Shown: piece by piece, positions 33,809 to 42,294 of the stretch
Layout of the letters: the number at the start of each line of letters is the position of its first letter
Position numbering within the stretch: position 1 is the first letter of the stretch
Origin: Leifsonia poae
GTDB taxonomy: Bacteria; Actinomycetota; Actinomycetes; Actinomycetales; Microbacteriaceae
Direction: 5' to 3'
Assembly (NCBI RefSeq): GCF_027921845.1
Contig: NZ_BSEN01000006.1
Span: forward strand, 224,283-288,282
DNA length: 64,000 bases
The notes under the pieces: model-generated
The model's input: the letters and a program-made list of their open reading frames with translations, nothing else
What the model was told of the DNA's origin: nothing
Database searches by the model: none
Program-made: the position numbers and the translations under genes

Positions 33809-34201
33809 CGGCAGGTGTCCGACCTCGACGGTCGCAGCGGTTCGACCACGACGTTCCTTCCGCTCGATGCATCGTTGCGCGATCACCATAGCGCAGATCG
33901 TGGCGAATTTGAATCGTTCAAATGATCGCGATGACGAACGAGCCGGGTCGTTCGCATACGTCAAGTGTCTGCGCTCCCAGGGATTCACTGCGATTCGGGC
34001 TGCGAGCGCCCGTGCCGCGCCCGTGCGTATGGCCGAGCGATTGATTCGTTTTAGCGCGCACGATCCCGGCCGCCCGAGCCGCGCCGACGATTTGTGGCAA
34101 TGCACGGGAATGGCGCGGTCAGAGTCGACTGCTGCCACGAAACAGCCGCGCGCGAGAGGCAAGCGCCGCGCGCCGTGCGCGTCAGCACCGCGCCGGCCGC
34201 T
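33809..34201. other. 393-bp gap between LacI and nucleotidyltransferase genes
   Basis: No convincing gene is present. On the minus strand TTCAAA (33912-33917 complement) and TATGGT (33884-33889 complement) are spaced like a weak promoter for the nucleotidyltransferase, overlapping the operator at 33907-33923. The rest, 33924-34201, contains only the LacI 3' flank and nothing that was recognised. Confidence 0.4.
33907..33923. promoter_or_regulatory. Candidate rhamnose LacI operator before the nucleotidyltransferase gene
   Basis: ATTTGAATCGTTCAAAT is a palindrome with 7-bp arms and a 3-bp centre. It shares the 9-mer TGAATCGTT with the operator at 35421-35432. This suggests that the LacI protein controls both promoters, although the symmetry centre is shifted relative to the TGAA-N-CG-N-TTCA form. 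Confidence 0.5.
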
Positions 34202-35221
34202 CTACGCCGGCGGCGCGCTCGCGCTGCTCGCCCGCACCACGAGCTCCGGCTGGTACAGGATCTGCCGCGGCTCGAGGTCGGGGTCCTCCGCTTCTTCGAG
34301 CAGGATCTGCACCGCCGTCTCGCCGATCAGCCGGCTCGGCTGCCGGATCGAGGTCAGCGGGACCACGGAAGCGCTGGCGAACAGGATGTCGTCGTAGCCG
34401 ACGAGCGCGATCTCGTCGGGGATGGCGATCTCGCCCTGCATGTTGAGCGCCTGGAGCAGGCCGATCGCAAGCAGGTCGTTCGCGGCGAAGATACCGTCGG
34501 GCCGTGCTGAAGGTGCGCGCTCCACGATCGCCTCGCCTGCTCGTCGGCCCTCCTGCACCGTCAACCCGTTCACGACGATGACCTCGAGCGTGACGCCCGG
34601 ATGCGCGGCGGCCGCCTGTCGCGCGCCCTGCAGGCGGTCGCTCACCTGGCGGATCTCCGTCGGGCCGCCGACGACCGCGATGCGCCGCCGCCCCGACTCG
34701 ATGAGGTGCGTGACCGCGAGGGCGCCACCCGCGACGTCGTCGACGGAGACCGAACTGAAGGAGAGGTCGTTGCTCACGCGGTCGACGAGCACGGCGGGGA
34801 TGCCGCGCTGCCGCATCCGGCGCAATCGTGGAACCACATTGCCGACCGGCGAGATCAGCACGCCGCGCACGCGCAGCTCCTCGAACAGGTTGAGGTAGCC
34901 CGACTCCCTGTCTTTCTTCTCGTTGCTGTTGCCGGCGATGACCGAGTAGCCTGCGGAGGCCGCGCTGTCTTCCGCGGCCGTCGTGAGCTCGGTGAAGAAC
35001 GGGTTGCTGCCGCTGAGCGTGATCAGGCCGAGCGCGTTGCTGTGGCCGACGCGCAGCTGCCTGGCGGCCTCGTTCCGCACGTAGGAGAGCTTCTCCATGG
35101 CGAGCGTGACGCGCTCGACAGTGTCGGGGGAGACGATCTCGGGACGGTTGAGCACGTTCGAGACGGTGCCGATCGAGACGCGAGCGAGTGCTGCGACGTC
35201 CTTGACGCTGGGCGAAACCAT
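34202..35221 (-). CDS. LacI-family regulator of the rhamnose locus
   Basis: A 339-residue LacI/GalR protein. The helix-turn-helix and hinge (1-60) read SVKDVAALARVSIGTVSNVLNRPEIVS and YVRNEAARQLR; the periplasmic-binding-like core (about 62-335) has LGLITLSGSNPFFTEL, VDDVAGGALAVTHLIESG, FAANDLLAIGLLQAL and VGYDDILFA. ATG 35221 is fixed by the family N-terminus. It is divergent from the ABC operon across 318 bp that contains at least three sites resembling TGAANCGNTTCA. Repression relieved by rhamnose or a rhamnoside is inferred. Confidence 0.92.
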   Translation of the reverse strand: MVSPSVKDVAALARVSIGTVSNVLNRPEIVSPDTVERVTLAMEKLSYVRNEAARQLRVGHSNALGLITLSGSNPFFTELTTAAEDSAASAGYSVIAGNSNEKKDRESGYLNLFEELRVRGVLISPVGNVVPRLRRMRQRGIPAVLVDRVSNDLSFSSVSVDDVAGGALAVTHLIESGRRRIAVVGGPTEIRQVSDRLQGARQAAAAHPGVTLEVIVVNGLTVQEGRRAGEAIVERAPSARPDGIFAANDLLAIGLLQALNMQGEIAIPDEIALVGYDDILFASASVVPLTSIRQPSRLIGETAVQILLEEAEDPDLEPRQILYQPELVVRASSASAPPA

Positions 35222-35260
35222 AGCCGTCCTTTCCGCTTCGCATTCTAGGTGGCCCGAGCA

Positions 35261-35272
35261 TTGAAACGTTAA
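35261..35272. promoter_or_regulatory. Partial LacI operator next to the lacI gene
   Basis: The site at 35262-35273 (TGAAACGTTAAC, offset by one base from this entry) keeps the left half and centre of TGAANCGNTTCA and differs at the right. It lies about 40 bp upstream of the regulator start, fitting weak autoregulation. Confidence 0.35.
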
Positions 35273-35399
35273 CGGCCGCGAACTTCATTTGTTGTGGCGC
35301 GCACCTATTGGCGATCCGTTCATTGAACACCCTATCGGCCGGATGCCCGCCCTGGCCGGGCCCGCACGCCACGCGGTGCGGCCTTCCGCACCATCCCTA

Positions 35400-35418
35400 A
35401 ACGGAGAATTCCTCCGTT
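35400..35418. promoter_or_regulatory. Palindrome AACGGAG-N5-CTCCGTT in the rhamnose control region
   Basis: Perfect 7-bp arms surround AATTC, about 23 bp upstream of the -35 box. The position suits an activator site, but no regulator can be assigned. Confidence 0.4.
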
Positions 35419-35420
35419 GC

Positions 35421-35432
35421 TGAATCGTTACA
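35421..35432. promoter_or_regulatory. LacI operator upstream of the rhamnose promoter
   Basis: TGAATCGTTACA matches the pattern TGAANCGNTTCA except at one position. It lies just before the -35 hexamer, 53 bp centre-to-centre from the operator at the transcription start, so the pair could support looping by a LacI dimer of dimers. Confidence 0.5.
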
Positions 35433-35440
35433 ATTCACTC

Positions 35441-35469
35441 TTGACGCACATCCAGGGCGCACCTATCTT
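35441..35469 (+). promoter_or_regulatory. Promoter of the rhamnose ABC/catabolic operon
   Basis: TTGACG (35441-35446), a 17-bp spacer and TATCTT (35464-35469) form a good housekeeping-sigma promoter 70 bp before the binding-protein ATG. Confidence 0.65.
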
Positions 35470-35473
35470 CAAA

Positions 35474-35485
35474 TGAAGCGTTTCA
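35474..35485. promoter_or_regulatory. LacI operator at the rhamnose transcription start
   Basis: TGAAGCGTTTCA fully fits TGAA-N-CG-N-TTCA and begins five bases after the -10 hexamer, covering the expected +1. This is the classical repressing position. Confidence 0.65.
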
Positions 35486-35539
35486 ATGCGAACCCGAATC
35501 CCCCATCGGGAGCTGCGGCGCCAATACAAGGAGGTATTC

Positions 35540-36847
35540 ATGTTCTCTCGTAAGACGACGGCGCGCGCTGTCGCCATATTCGGTGGTGCGGCCCTCGCGG
35601 CCCTCACCCTCGTCGGGTGTTCATCGAGCGGTGGCTCGGGCTCATCCTCGATCACGCTGATGGCCGGAGGCAACGATCCGGCCGCCACATCGTTCGCCAA
35701 CGCGCTGGCGAAGGGGTTCATGAAGGAGAACCCCTCGATCAAGGTGAAGGTGAACACGCGTCCGGCCGGTACGGATGGTGACAACCTGATCAAGACCCGG
35801 CTGTCCACCGGCACCATGGACGACGTATTCCTGTACAACTCGGGCTCGCTGTTCCAGGCCCTGCACCCCGACACCCAGCTTCAGCCGCTCACCGACGAGC
35901 CCTGGGTGAAGAAGATCACGGACGACTTCAAGAAGACGGTCAGCACCGACAAGGCCACCTACGGCGCACCGACGGGCACCTCCTTCGACGGCGGCGTCAT
36001 GTACAACAAGAAGGTCTACGAGAAGCTCGGGCTCACCGTTCCCAAGACCTGGGACGAGTTCATCAGCAACAGCGAGAAGATCAAGGCCGCCGGAATCACC
36101 CCGGTGATCCAGTCGTACGGAGACACCTGGACCAGCCAGCTCTTCGTGCTCGCCGACTTCGCCAACATCAGTGCGGCCGACCCGAACTGGGCCGACGACT
36201 ACACGAACAACAAGGCGAAGTACTCGAACCCGCCCGCGCTGGCCGGCTTCACGCACACGCAGGAGATCTTCGACAAGGGTCTGATGAACAAGGACTACGC
36301 GTCGCTCACCAACGTGAACGCACTGAAGATGCTCGCGACCGGTGCTGGCGCCCAGTACCCGATGATCACCGCGGTGATCAGCAACGTGCTGCAGTCCAAC
36401 CCCGACCAGGTCAACGACATCGGCTACTTCGCCATGCCGACCGAGTCGGGCGACCCGAGCGCGACCGTGTGGGAGCCGGGCGGCGCCTACGTCCCGAAGT
36501 CGACGACCGGTGACAAACTGACGTCGGCGAAGAAGCTCGTCGCCTTCATCAACTCTCCCGCAGGCTGCGACATCCAGAACAAGGCCGCAACAGCGGCCGG
36601 TCCGTTCGCGATCAGCACCTGCACGGTCCCGGATGACGCGCCGGGCCTCGTGAAGGATGAGCTGGCGTACCAGGATGCCAAGAAGACCGGTCTGGCGCTC
36701 GAGTTCCTCTCCCCGATCAAGGGACCGAACCTCGAGAAGATCCTCATCCAGGTCGGCTCCGGCATCTCCACCGGTAAGGCGGGTGCGGCCCTCTACGACA
36801 ACGACGTGAAGGCTCAGGCCCAGCAGCTCGGACTCAAGGGCTGGTAA
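35540..36847 (+). CDS. ABC transporter sugar-binding lipoprotein (rhamnose locus)
   Basis: A 435-residue family-1 solute-binding protein. The signal peptide ends in the lipobox LVGC, so the mature protein is lipid-anchored outside the membrane. SSSITLMAGGNDPAATSF opens the binding fold, and TFGPLDDVFLYNSGSL-like and GGVMYNKKVYEKLG segments match sugar-binding relatives. The start is ATG 35540 with AAGGAGG five bases upstream; an in-frame opening at 35486 precedes the operator and is not used. It is first in the operon, under the LacI-controlled promoter. Given two downstream cytoplasmic rhamnosidases, rhamnosylated oligosaccharides are likely ligands besides free rhamnose. Confidence 0.92.
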   Translation: MFSRKTTARAVAIFGGAALAALTLVGCSSSGGSGSSSITLMAGGNDPAATSFANALAKGFMKENPSIKVKVNTRPAGTDGDNLIKTRLSTGTMDDVFLYNSGSLFQALHPDTQLQPLTDEPWVKKITDDFKKTVSTDKATYGAPTGTSFDGGVMYNKKVYEKLGLTVPKTWDEFISNSEKIKAAGITPVIQSYGDTWTSQLFVLADFANISAADPNWADDYTNNKAKYSNPPALAGFTHTQEIFDKGLMNKDYASLTNVNALKMLATGAGAQYPMITAVISNVLQSNPDQVNDIGYFAMPTESGDPSATVWEPGGAYVPKSTTGDKLTSAKKLVAFINSPAGCDIQNKAATAAGPFAISTCTVPDDAPGLVKDELAYQDAKKTGLALEFLSPIKGPNLEKILIQVGSGISTGKAGAALYDNDVKAQAQQLGLKGW

Positions 36848-36893
36848 GCCTCACACCGATGCAGCGCCTCCGGGCGTAGCGTCTGAGCACCAG

Positions 36894-36919
36894 GGGCCAC
36901 GGCCACCCGGCCGTGGCCC
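36894..36919 (+). terminator. Strong intercistronic hairpin after the rhamnose binding-protein gene
   Basis: GGGCCACGGCC (36894-36904) and GGCCGTGGCCC (36909-36919) form a perfect 11-bp stem with a 4-nt loop, in the 115-bp gap before the first permease. Without a T run it probably attenuates or stabilises the transcript, favouring high binding-protein levels. Confidence 0.7.
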
Positions 36920-36962
36920 ATGGTGCAACGCACCGCAGATCCATACTCGACGAGGAGTAAAC

Positions 36963-37907
36963 ATGTCGACGGCAACACCTGCGACCGCCATCCAAGCGGC
37001 CGACATCGTCACAGAGGGGCGCGTCGCTCACGGCCCCAAGAAGCGGCGACCGATCAAGTCGTACTACCCGACCTGGTTCTTCATACCGGCCCTGGTGCTG
37101 TACGTGGTCTTCTTCGCTCTCCCGACATTCTCGTCGTTCTACTTCTCGCTGACCCGCTGGTCGCTATTCGACTCGACGTTCATCGGGTTCGACAACTTCG
37201 TGCAGTTCTTCAGTGACCCCCAGCTGTACACGAGCTTCATCCACACCCTGATCTACGCCGTGCTCACGTCGGGCGCCAAGGTGATCATCGGGTTCTTCCT
37301 GGCGCTGCTCCTCACGAGCCCCGTCATCGGCCGCGGCTACCTCCGCGCCGTCGTCTTCTTCCCGGTGCTGATCTCGACCATCGGCGTCGGCATCATGTTC
37401 AAGTCGCTCCTCGACCCGTTCCACGGAATGGTGAACGCGGTGCTCGGCTTCTTCGGGCTCCCGCAGCCCGGCTGGTTCACCGACCCGAACCTCGCGCTCT
37501 ACACGATCGCCGGTGTCGACATCTGGAAGGGCGTCGGAATCGCGACGCTCATCTTCATGGCCGGCATCGTCGCCATCCCGACCGAGTACTTTGAGGCGGC
37601 GCGCATCGACGGCGCCGGGTACTGGAAGATCCTGCGCCAGATCACCATCCCGCTCTCCCGGGGTGCGACCGCGACCGTGATCATCCTGTCGCTCATCGGC
37701 GGCCTCCGGTCGTTCGACATCATCTGGGCGACCACCGGCGGCGGCCCCGGCTTCACCAGCGACGTTCTCGCCTCCGTGATCTACAAGCAGTACCAGGCGG
37801 GCTTCTTCGGCCTCTCGACCGCCGGCAACGTGGTGCTGTTCCTCGTGGTCACGGTGATCATGGTCCCGCTCTCGTACTTCCTCAACCGAAAGCAGGTGGA
37901 ACTGTGA
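36963..37907 (+). CDS. ABC sugar transporter permease, MalF type (rhamnose locus)
   Basis: A 314-residue permease with about six helices. After a basic N-terminus (HGPKKRRPIKSYYPTW) comes the first helix FFIPALVLYVVFFALPTFSSF; the EAA loop is TEYFEAARIDGAGYWKILRQITIPL, and IWATTGGGPGFTSDVLA is typical of this subunit. It is preceded by GAGGAG (ribosome site) and overlaps the partner permease by GTGA. No ATPase gene is in the locus. Confidence 0.93.
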   Translation: MSTATPATAIQAADIVTEGRVAHGPKKRRPIKSYYPTWFFIPALVLYVVFFALPTFSSFYFSLTRWSLFDSTFIGFDNFVQFFSDPQLYTSFIHTLIYAVLTSGAKVIIGFFLALLLTSPVIGRGYLRAVVFFPVLISTIGVGIMFKSLLDPFHGMVNAVLGFFGLPQPGWFTDPNLALYTIAGVDIWKGVGIATLIFMAGIVAIPTEYFEAARIDGAGYWKILRQITIPLSRGATATVIILSLIGGLRSFDIIWATTGGGPGFTSDVLASVIYKQYQAGFFGLSTAGNVVLFLVVTVIMVPLSYFLNRKQVEL

Positions 37908-38737
37908 CCCGCGAACGCACCAGGGCCTGGATCGTCGGCACCATCGCGATCCTCGTTTCCATCGTCGTCTTCCTCGTCCCGTTCGCGTTCGTGCTGCTGC
38001 AGGCCGCCAAGTCGCCGTCGGAGGCCTCGGACCTCGCCTTCTCCTGGCCGAAGCAGTTCATGTTCTTCCAGAACCTGGTGGACACCCTGACCTCGAACGA
38101 CGGAGTCATCGGGCGCGCCATCATCAACAGCGCTGTGCTCACGATCTTCTCGGTTCTGCTGATGGTGATCATCTCGGCCATGGCCGGCTACATCCTGGCC
38201 CGCAAGCGCAGCAAGTGGGGACCTGTCGTCAACTTCTTCGTGCTGGCCGGCCTCATCGTGCCTCCCGCCGTCGTGCCGACCATCTGGGTGCTGCAGGGTC
38301 TCAAGCTGTTCGGGACGCTGCCGGGCATGATCCTGGTGGAGACCACCTTCGGGCTGTCGTTCTGCATCCTGCTTTTCCGCGCGTTCGTCGGGAACATCCC
38401 GCGCGAGCTCGACGAGGCGGCCGTGCTCGACGGCGCCGGCCCGGTGCGGATGTTCCTGCGGGTTGTGCTTCCGCTGCTCCGGCCGGTGATCGTCACGGTG
38501 ATCGTCGTGCAGGCCGTCTTCGTCTTCAACGACTTCGCCGGTCCGCTGTACTTCCTGCCGGGCGACCAGAACGTGACCGTGCAGCTCGCGCTGTACACCT
38601 TCTCCGGCCAGAACCTGAGCTTCTACAACCTGCTCTTCATGGCCATCTTCCTCATCACCATCCCGCCGCTCGTCGCCTACATCTTCTTCAACAGGCAGAT
38701 CGTCGCCGGCATGACCAGCGGTGCCGTCAAGGGCTGA
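37904..38737 (+). CDS. ABC sugar transporter permease, MalG type (rhamnose locus)
   Basis: A 277-residue permease. The N-terminal helix IVGTIAILVSIVVFLVPF, the EAA loop RELDEAAVLDGAGPVRMFLRVVLPL and the ending MTSGAVKG are typical. GTG 37904 overlaps the upstream permease stop. The second GH78 gene follows 68 bp later in the same operon. Confidence 0.93.
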   Translation: MTRERTRAWIVGTIAILVSIVVFLVPFAFVLLQAAKSPSEASDLAFSWPKQFMFFQNLVDTLTSNDGVIGRAIINSAVLTIFSVLLMVIISAMAGYILARKRSKWGPVVNFFVLAGLIVPPAVVPTIWVLQGLKLFGTLPGMILVETTFGLSFCILLFRAFVGNIPRELDEAAVLDGAGPVRMFLRVVLPLLRPVIVTVIVVQAVFVFNDFAGPLYFLPGDQNVTVQLALYTFSGQNLSFYNLLFMAIFLITIPPLVAYIFFNRQIVAGMTSGAVKG

Positions 38738-38805
38738 CCCGCCCGCCGACGCCACCGCACCAACGACCCATCCGTCACCGACCGAAACACAATGGAGAAT
38801 TCTCA

Positions 38806-41076
38806 ATGAACTGGCAAGCTCGCATGATCGCAGCCGATGACGACTTCAACGGAGCGCCGCTGCTCCGCAGCGAATTCACCCTCGACGAAGGCCACGGAGC
38901 CGTGACCGGCGCGACGCTGACGCTCTCCGCCCAGGGCGTCGTCGAGGCGTGGCTGAACGGCCGGCCGGTCTCCGACGACCTGCTGACGCCCGGCTGGAGC
39001 AGCTACGAGTGGCGCCTCCGTTACGCCACCTACGACGTGACCGGCCTGATCGAGGACACGAGCGTGCTCGGTCTCGCCCTCGGCAACGGCTGGTTCCGGG
39101 GCCGCTTGGGCTGGTCGGGACGTGGAGAGTTCTACGGCACGGAGCTCGGCGCCTTCGCGCAGCTCGAGGTGACGTTCGCCGACGGCGCGACGCAGACCGT
39201 CGTCACCGACGAGAGCTGGACGGCCGGTCCGAGCGCGGTGCTCGCCAACGACCTGTACGACGGCGAGACCATCGACGCCCGCCGCCGCGACGACGCCTGG
39301 CGCCGGCCCGGATTCTCCGGTGAGGGCTGGGTGGGAGTGCACGCCCTCGACGTCGACACCTCGATCCTCACCCCGTATGTCGGCCCGAAGGTCACCCGCT
39401 GGAACGAGCTGCCGGTGAAGGCGATCACGACGTCGCCGTCCGGCAAGACGCTGATCGACTTCGGCCAGAACCTGGTCGGCTGGGTGCGCGTCAGCGTGCA
39501 GGGTCCCGAGGGCTCCGAGGTGTTGATCAAGCACGCCGAGGTGCTCGAGCACGGTGAGCTGGGCACGCGCCCGCTGCGCACGGCCCTGGCGACCGACCGC
39601 TACATCCTGAGCGGTGGCGAGGACGTCTTCGAGCCGACGTTCACCTTCCACGGCTTCCGCTACGCCGAGATCACCGGATGGCCGGGCGAGCTGAAGCCCG
39701 AGGATCTCACGGCGGTCGCGATCGGCTCCGACCTCGAACGGATCGGCACCTTTCGCAGTTCCGACCCGATGCTGAACCAGTTCCACGAGAACGTCGTGTG
39801 GGGGATGCGCGGCAACTTCGTCGACGTGCCCACCGACTGCCCGCAGCGCGACGAGCGCCTCGGCTGGACCGGCGACATCGCCGCCTTCGCGCCGACCGCC
39901 GCCTTCCTGTACGACATCGACGCCTTCCTCAGCGACTGGCTGCGCGACCTCGCGCTCGAGCAGGAGCACCAGGACGACGTCATCCCGTACGTGGTCCCCG
40001 ACGTGCTCAAGTACCTCGAGAAGCCGGGCGGCTTCCCCGAGACCGACTCCACCGCGATCTGGAGCGACGCCGGCGTCTGGGTCCCGTGGACCCTCTACCA
40101 GGCCTACGGCGACAAGGAGGTGCTGGCGAACCAGTTCGCCTCGATGACCGGGCATGTGCGCCGCGTGCACTCCAAGCTCTCGGCGAACGGCCTGTGGGAC
40201 ACGGGCTTCCAGTTCGGCGACTGGCTCGACCCGGATGCCCCGCCGGAGGACCCCGCCAAGGCCAAGGCCGACACCGGGGTGGTGGCGACGGCGTGCGCCT
40301 TCCACTCGGCGACGATCGTCGCCGAGACGGCGAAGATCCTCGGCCGCGACGCCGAGTACGCGGAGTTCTCGACGATCGCCGCCGACCTCCGTGCCGCGTT
40401 CAACGAGCACTACGTCGACAACGGGCGCGTGTTCAGCGACTGCACCACGGTGTACGCGCTCGCGATCGTCTTCGACCTGCTCGACGCTGCGGATGAGGCC
40501 GTGGCGGGCGACCGCCTCGCCGAACTCGCCGCGGAGGCCGGCTACCGCATCTCGACCGGTTTCGCCGGCACCCCGTTCATCACCGATGCGCTCACCCGCA
40601 CGGGCCACCTCGACGACGCCTACAAGCTGCTCCTCGAGAAGGAGTGCCCGTCGTGGCTCTACCCGGTCACCATGGGCGCCACCACGGTGTGGGAGCGCTG
40701 GGACTCGATGCTGCCGGACGGCACCATCAACCCGGGCGAGATGACCTCGTTCAACCACTACGCCCTCGGCGCCGTGGCCGACTGGATGCACCGCGTCGTG
40801 GGCGGGATCGCCCCGCTGGCTCCCGGATACTCCTCCGTGCTCATCGCACCCCAGCCCGGCGGCGGTCTCACCGAGGCCGAGACCGCGCTCGAGACCCCCG
40901 CCGGCCGGGTCGCCGTGCAATGGACCGTCTCGGACGACCAGCTCAGCGTCACGGCTGAGATCCCCGAGGGCGTCACCGGCGTCCTCCGTCTTCCCGGTCA
41001 GGACGACCGTGCGATCGAGGGAGGCCGGGTGTCGGTGACGGTGCCCGTTCTCGACACGGTCGGCGCCCGCTCCTAG
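38806..41076 (+). CDS. Alpha-L-rhamnosidase, GH78
   Basis: A 756-residue enzyme with the canonical GH78 layout. The N-terminal carbohydrate-binding beta domains (about 1-300) include LNGRPVSDDLLTPGWSSYEWRL and LALGNGWFRGRLGW; the (alpha/alpha)6 barrel (about 310-660) has NFVDVPTDCPQRDERLGWTGD (Asp344 in the DCPQRDER segment), WSDAGVWVPW, DTGFQFGDWLDP and TTVWERWDSM; a C-terminal beta domain closes it. The start is ATG 38806 with GGAG at the usual distance. No signal peptide is present, so hydrolysis is cytoplasmic. It differs strongly from the first rhamnosidase, suggesting a different linkage or substrate preference. Confidence 0.94.
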   Translation: MNWQARMIAADDDFNGAPLLRSEFTLDEGHGAVTGATLTLSAQGVVEAWLNGRPVSDDLLTPGWSSYEWRLRYATYDVTGLIEDTSVLGLALGNGWFRGRLGWSGRGEFYGTELGAFAQLEVTFADGATQTVVTDESWTAGPSAVLANDLYDGETIDARRRDDAWRRPGFSGEGWVGVHALDVDTSILTPYVGPKVTRWNELPVKAITTSPSGKTLIDFGQNLVGWVRVSVQGPEGSEVLIKHAEVLEHGELGTRPLRTALATDRYILSGGEDVFEPTFTFHGFRYAEITGWPGELKPEDLTAVAIGSDLERIGTFRSSDPMLNQFHENVVWGMRGNFVDVPTDCPQRDERLGWTGDIAAFAPTAAFLYDIDAFLSDWLRDLALEQEHQDDVIPYVVPDVLKYLEKPGGFPETDSTAIWSDAGVWVPWTLYQAYGDKEVLANQFASMTGHVRRVHSKLSANGLWDTGFQFGDWLDPDAPPEDPAKAKADTGVVATACAFHSATIVAETAKILGRDAEYAEFSTIAADLRAAFNEHYVDNGRVFSDCTTVYALAIVFDLLDAADEAVAGDRLAELAAEAGYRISTGFAGTPFITDALTRTGHLDDAYKLLLEKECPSWLYPVTMGATTVWERWDSMLPDGTINPGEMTSFNHYALGAVADWMHRVVGGIAPLAPGYSSVLIAPQPGGGLTEAETALETPAGRVAVQWTVSDDQLSVTAEIPEGVTGVLRLPGQDDRAIEGGRVSVTVPVLDTVGARS

Positions 41077-41130
41077 ACCCCGACACCACCGACGCCGGCT
41101 CCACCGCGAACCAGAAACGAATGAACTGAC

Positions 41131-42294
41131 ATGACTGATCTCACCGACATCACAACGCCGCTCGCCGCGCAGGCGATCGAACTGCCGTCTTGGGCGTTCG
41201 GTAACTCAGGCACCCGGTTCAAGGTGTTCGGGTCGCCGGGGACGCCGCGCGATCCGTTCGAGAAGATCTCGGATGCCGCGCAGGTGCACAAGCACACCGG
41301 CCTGGCGCCGACGGTCGCGTTGCACATCCCGTGGGACCTGGTGGACTCCTACTCCGACCTGCGCAAGCACGCGGAGGACAACGGGGTCGGGCTCGGCACC
41401 GTCAACTCGAACACCTTCCAGGACGACGACTACAAGCTGGGCTCGGTGACGCACTCCGACCCGAAGGTCCGCCAGAAGGCGATCGACCACCACTTCGCGT
41501 GCATCGACGTGATGAACGAGACGGGGTCACGAGACCTCAAGATCTGGCTGGCCGACGGCACCAACTATCCGGGTCAGGATGACATCAGGGCCCGCCAGGA
41601 TCGCCTCGCCGATTCGCTCGCGAAGATCTACGAGCGGATCGGCGAGGACCAGCGACTCGTCCTCGAGTACAAGTTCTTCGAGCCGGCGTTCTATCACACG
41701 GATGTCCCGGACTGGGGGACCAGCTACGCCCACACCGCCGCGCTCGGCGACCGCGCGTTCGTCTGCCTCGACACCGGCCACCACGCGCCGGGCACGAACA
41801 TCGAGTTCATCGTCGCGCAGCTTCTGCGCCTCGGAAAGCTGGGCTCGTTCGACTTCAACTCGCGGTTCTACGCCGACGACGACCTCATCGTGGGCGCCGC
41901 CGACCCGTTCCAGCTGTTCCGCATCCTGTACGAGGTCATCCGCGGCGGCGGCTACGCCAATCCGGATGTCGCGTTCATGCTCGACCAGTGCCACAACATC
42001 GAGAAGAAGATCCCCGGCCAGATCCGGTCGGTGCTCAACGTGCAGGAGATGACGGCCAGGGCGCTGCTCGTCGACACCGAGGCGTTGAAGAAGGCGCAGG
42101 CCTGCGGCGACGTTCTCGGCGCCAACGGCATCCTGATGGACGCGTTCTACACGGATGTGCGCCCGGCGCTCGCCGAATGGCGCGAGTCCCGCGGTCTGCC
42201 GGGTGACCCGATGAAGGCGTACGCCGCATCCGGATACCAGGAGAAGATCGAGGCCGAGCGCGTCGGCGGCACCCAGGCCGGCTGGGGGGCGTGA
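41131..42294 (+). CDS. rhaI: L-rhamnose isomerase, RhaI type
   Basis: A 387-residue xylose-isomerase-fold enzyme that converts L-rhamnose to L-rhamnulose. It belongs to the shorter Pseudomonas stutzeri/Bacillus-type RhaI family rather than the E. coli RhaA family. Metal-binding segments are readable as RLVLEYKFFEPAFYHT, CLDTGHHAPGTN and SFDFNSRFYADDDL, and DGTNYPGQDD lies in the active-site loop. It follows the rhamnosidase by 54 bp and overlaps the aldolase/dehydrogenase gene by GTGA. Confidence 0.93.
   Translation: MTDLTDITTPLAAQAIELPSWAFGNSGTRFKVFGSPGTPRDPFEKISDAAQVHKHTGLAPTVALHIPWDLVDSYSDLRKHAEDNGVGLGTVNSNTFQDDDYKLGSVTHSDPKVRQKAIDHHFACIDVMNETGSRDLKIWLADGTNYPGQDDIRARQDRLADSLAKIYERIGEDQRLVLEYKFFEPAFYHTDVPDWGTSYAHTAALGDRAFVCLDTGHHAPGTNIEFIVAQLLRLGKLGSFDFNSRFYADDDLIVGAADPFQLFRILYEVIRGGGYANPDVAFMLDQCHNIEKKIPGQIRSVLNVQEMTARALLVDTEALKKAQACGDVLGANGILMDAFYTDVRPALAEWRESRGLPGDPMKAYAASGYQEKIEAERVGGTQAGWGA

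Noticed and set aside
33924..34201. A possible small gene between LacI and the nucleotidyltransferase
   Set aside because: Frames here lack a ribosome site and codon bias typical of the neighbours, and none shows a known motif.
35486..35539. Upstream in-frame extension of the rhamnose binding protein
   Set aside because: It would begin right after the operator and add 18 residues before a normal lipoprotein signal; ATG 35540 has a perfect ribosome site.
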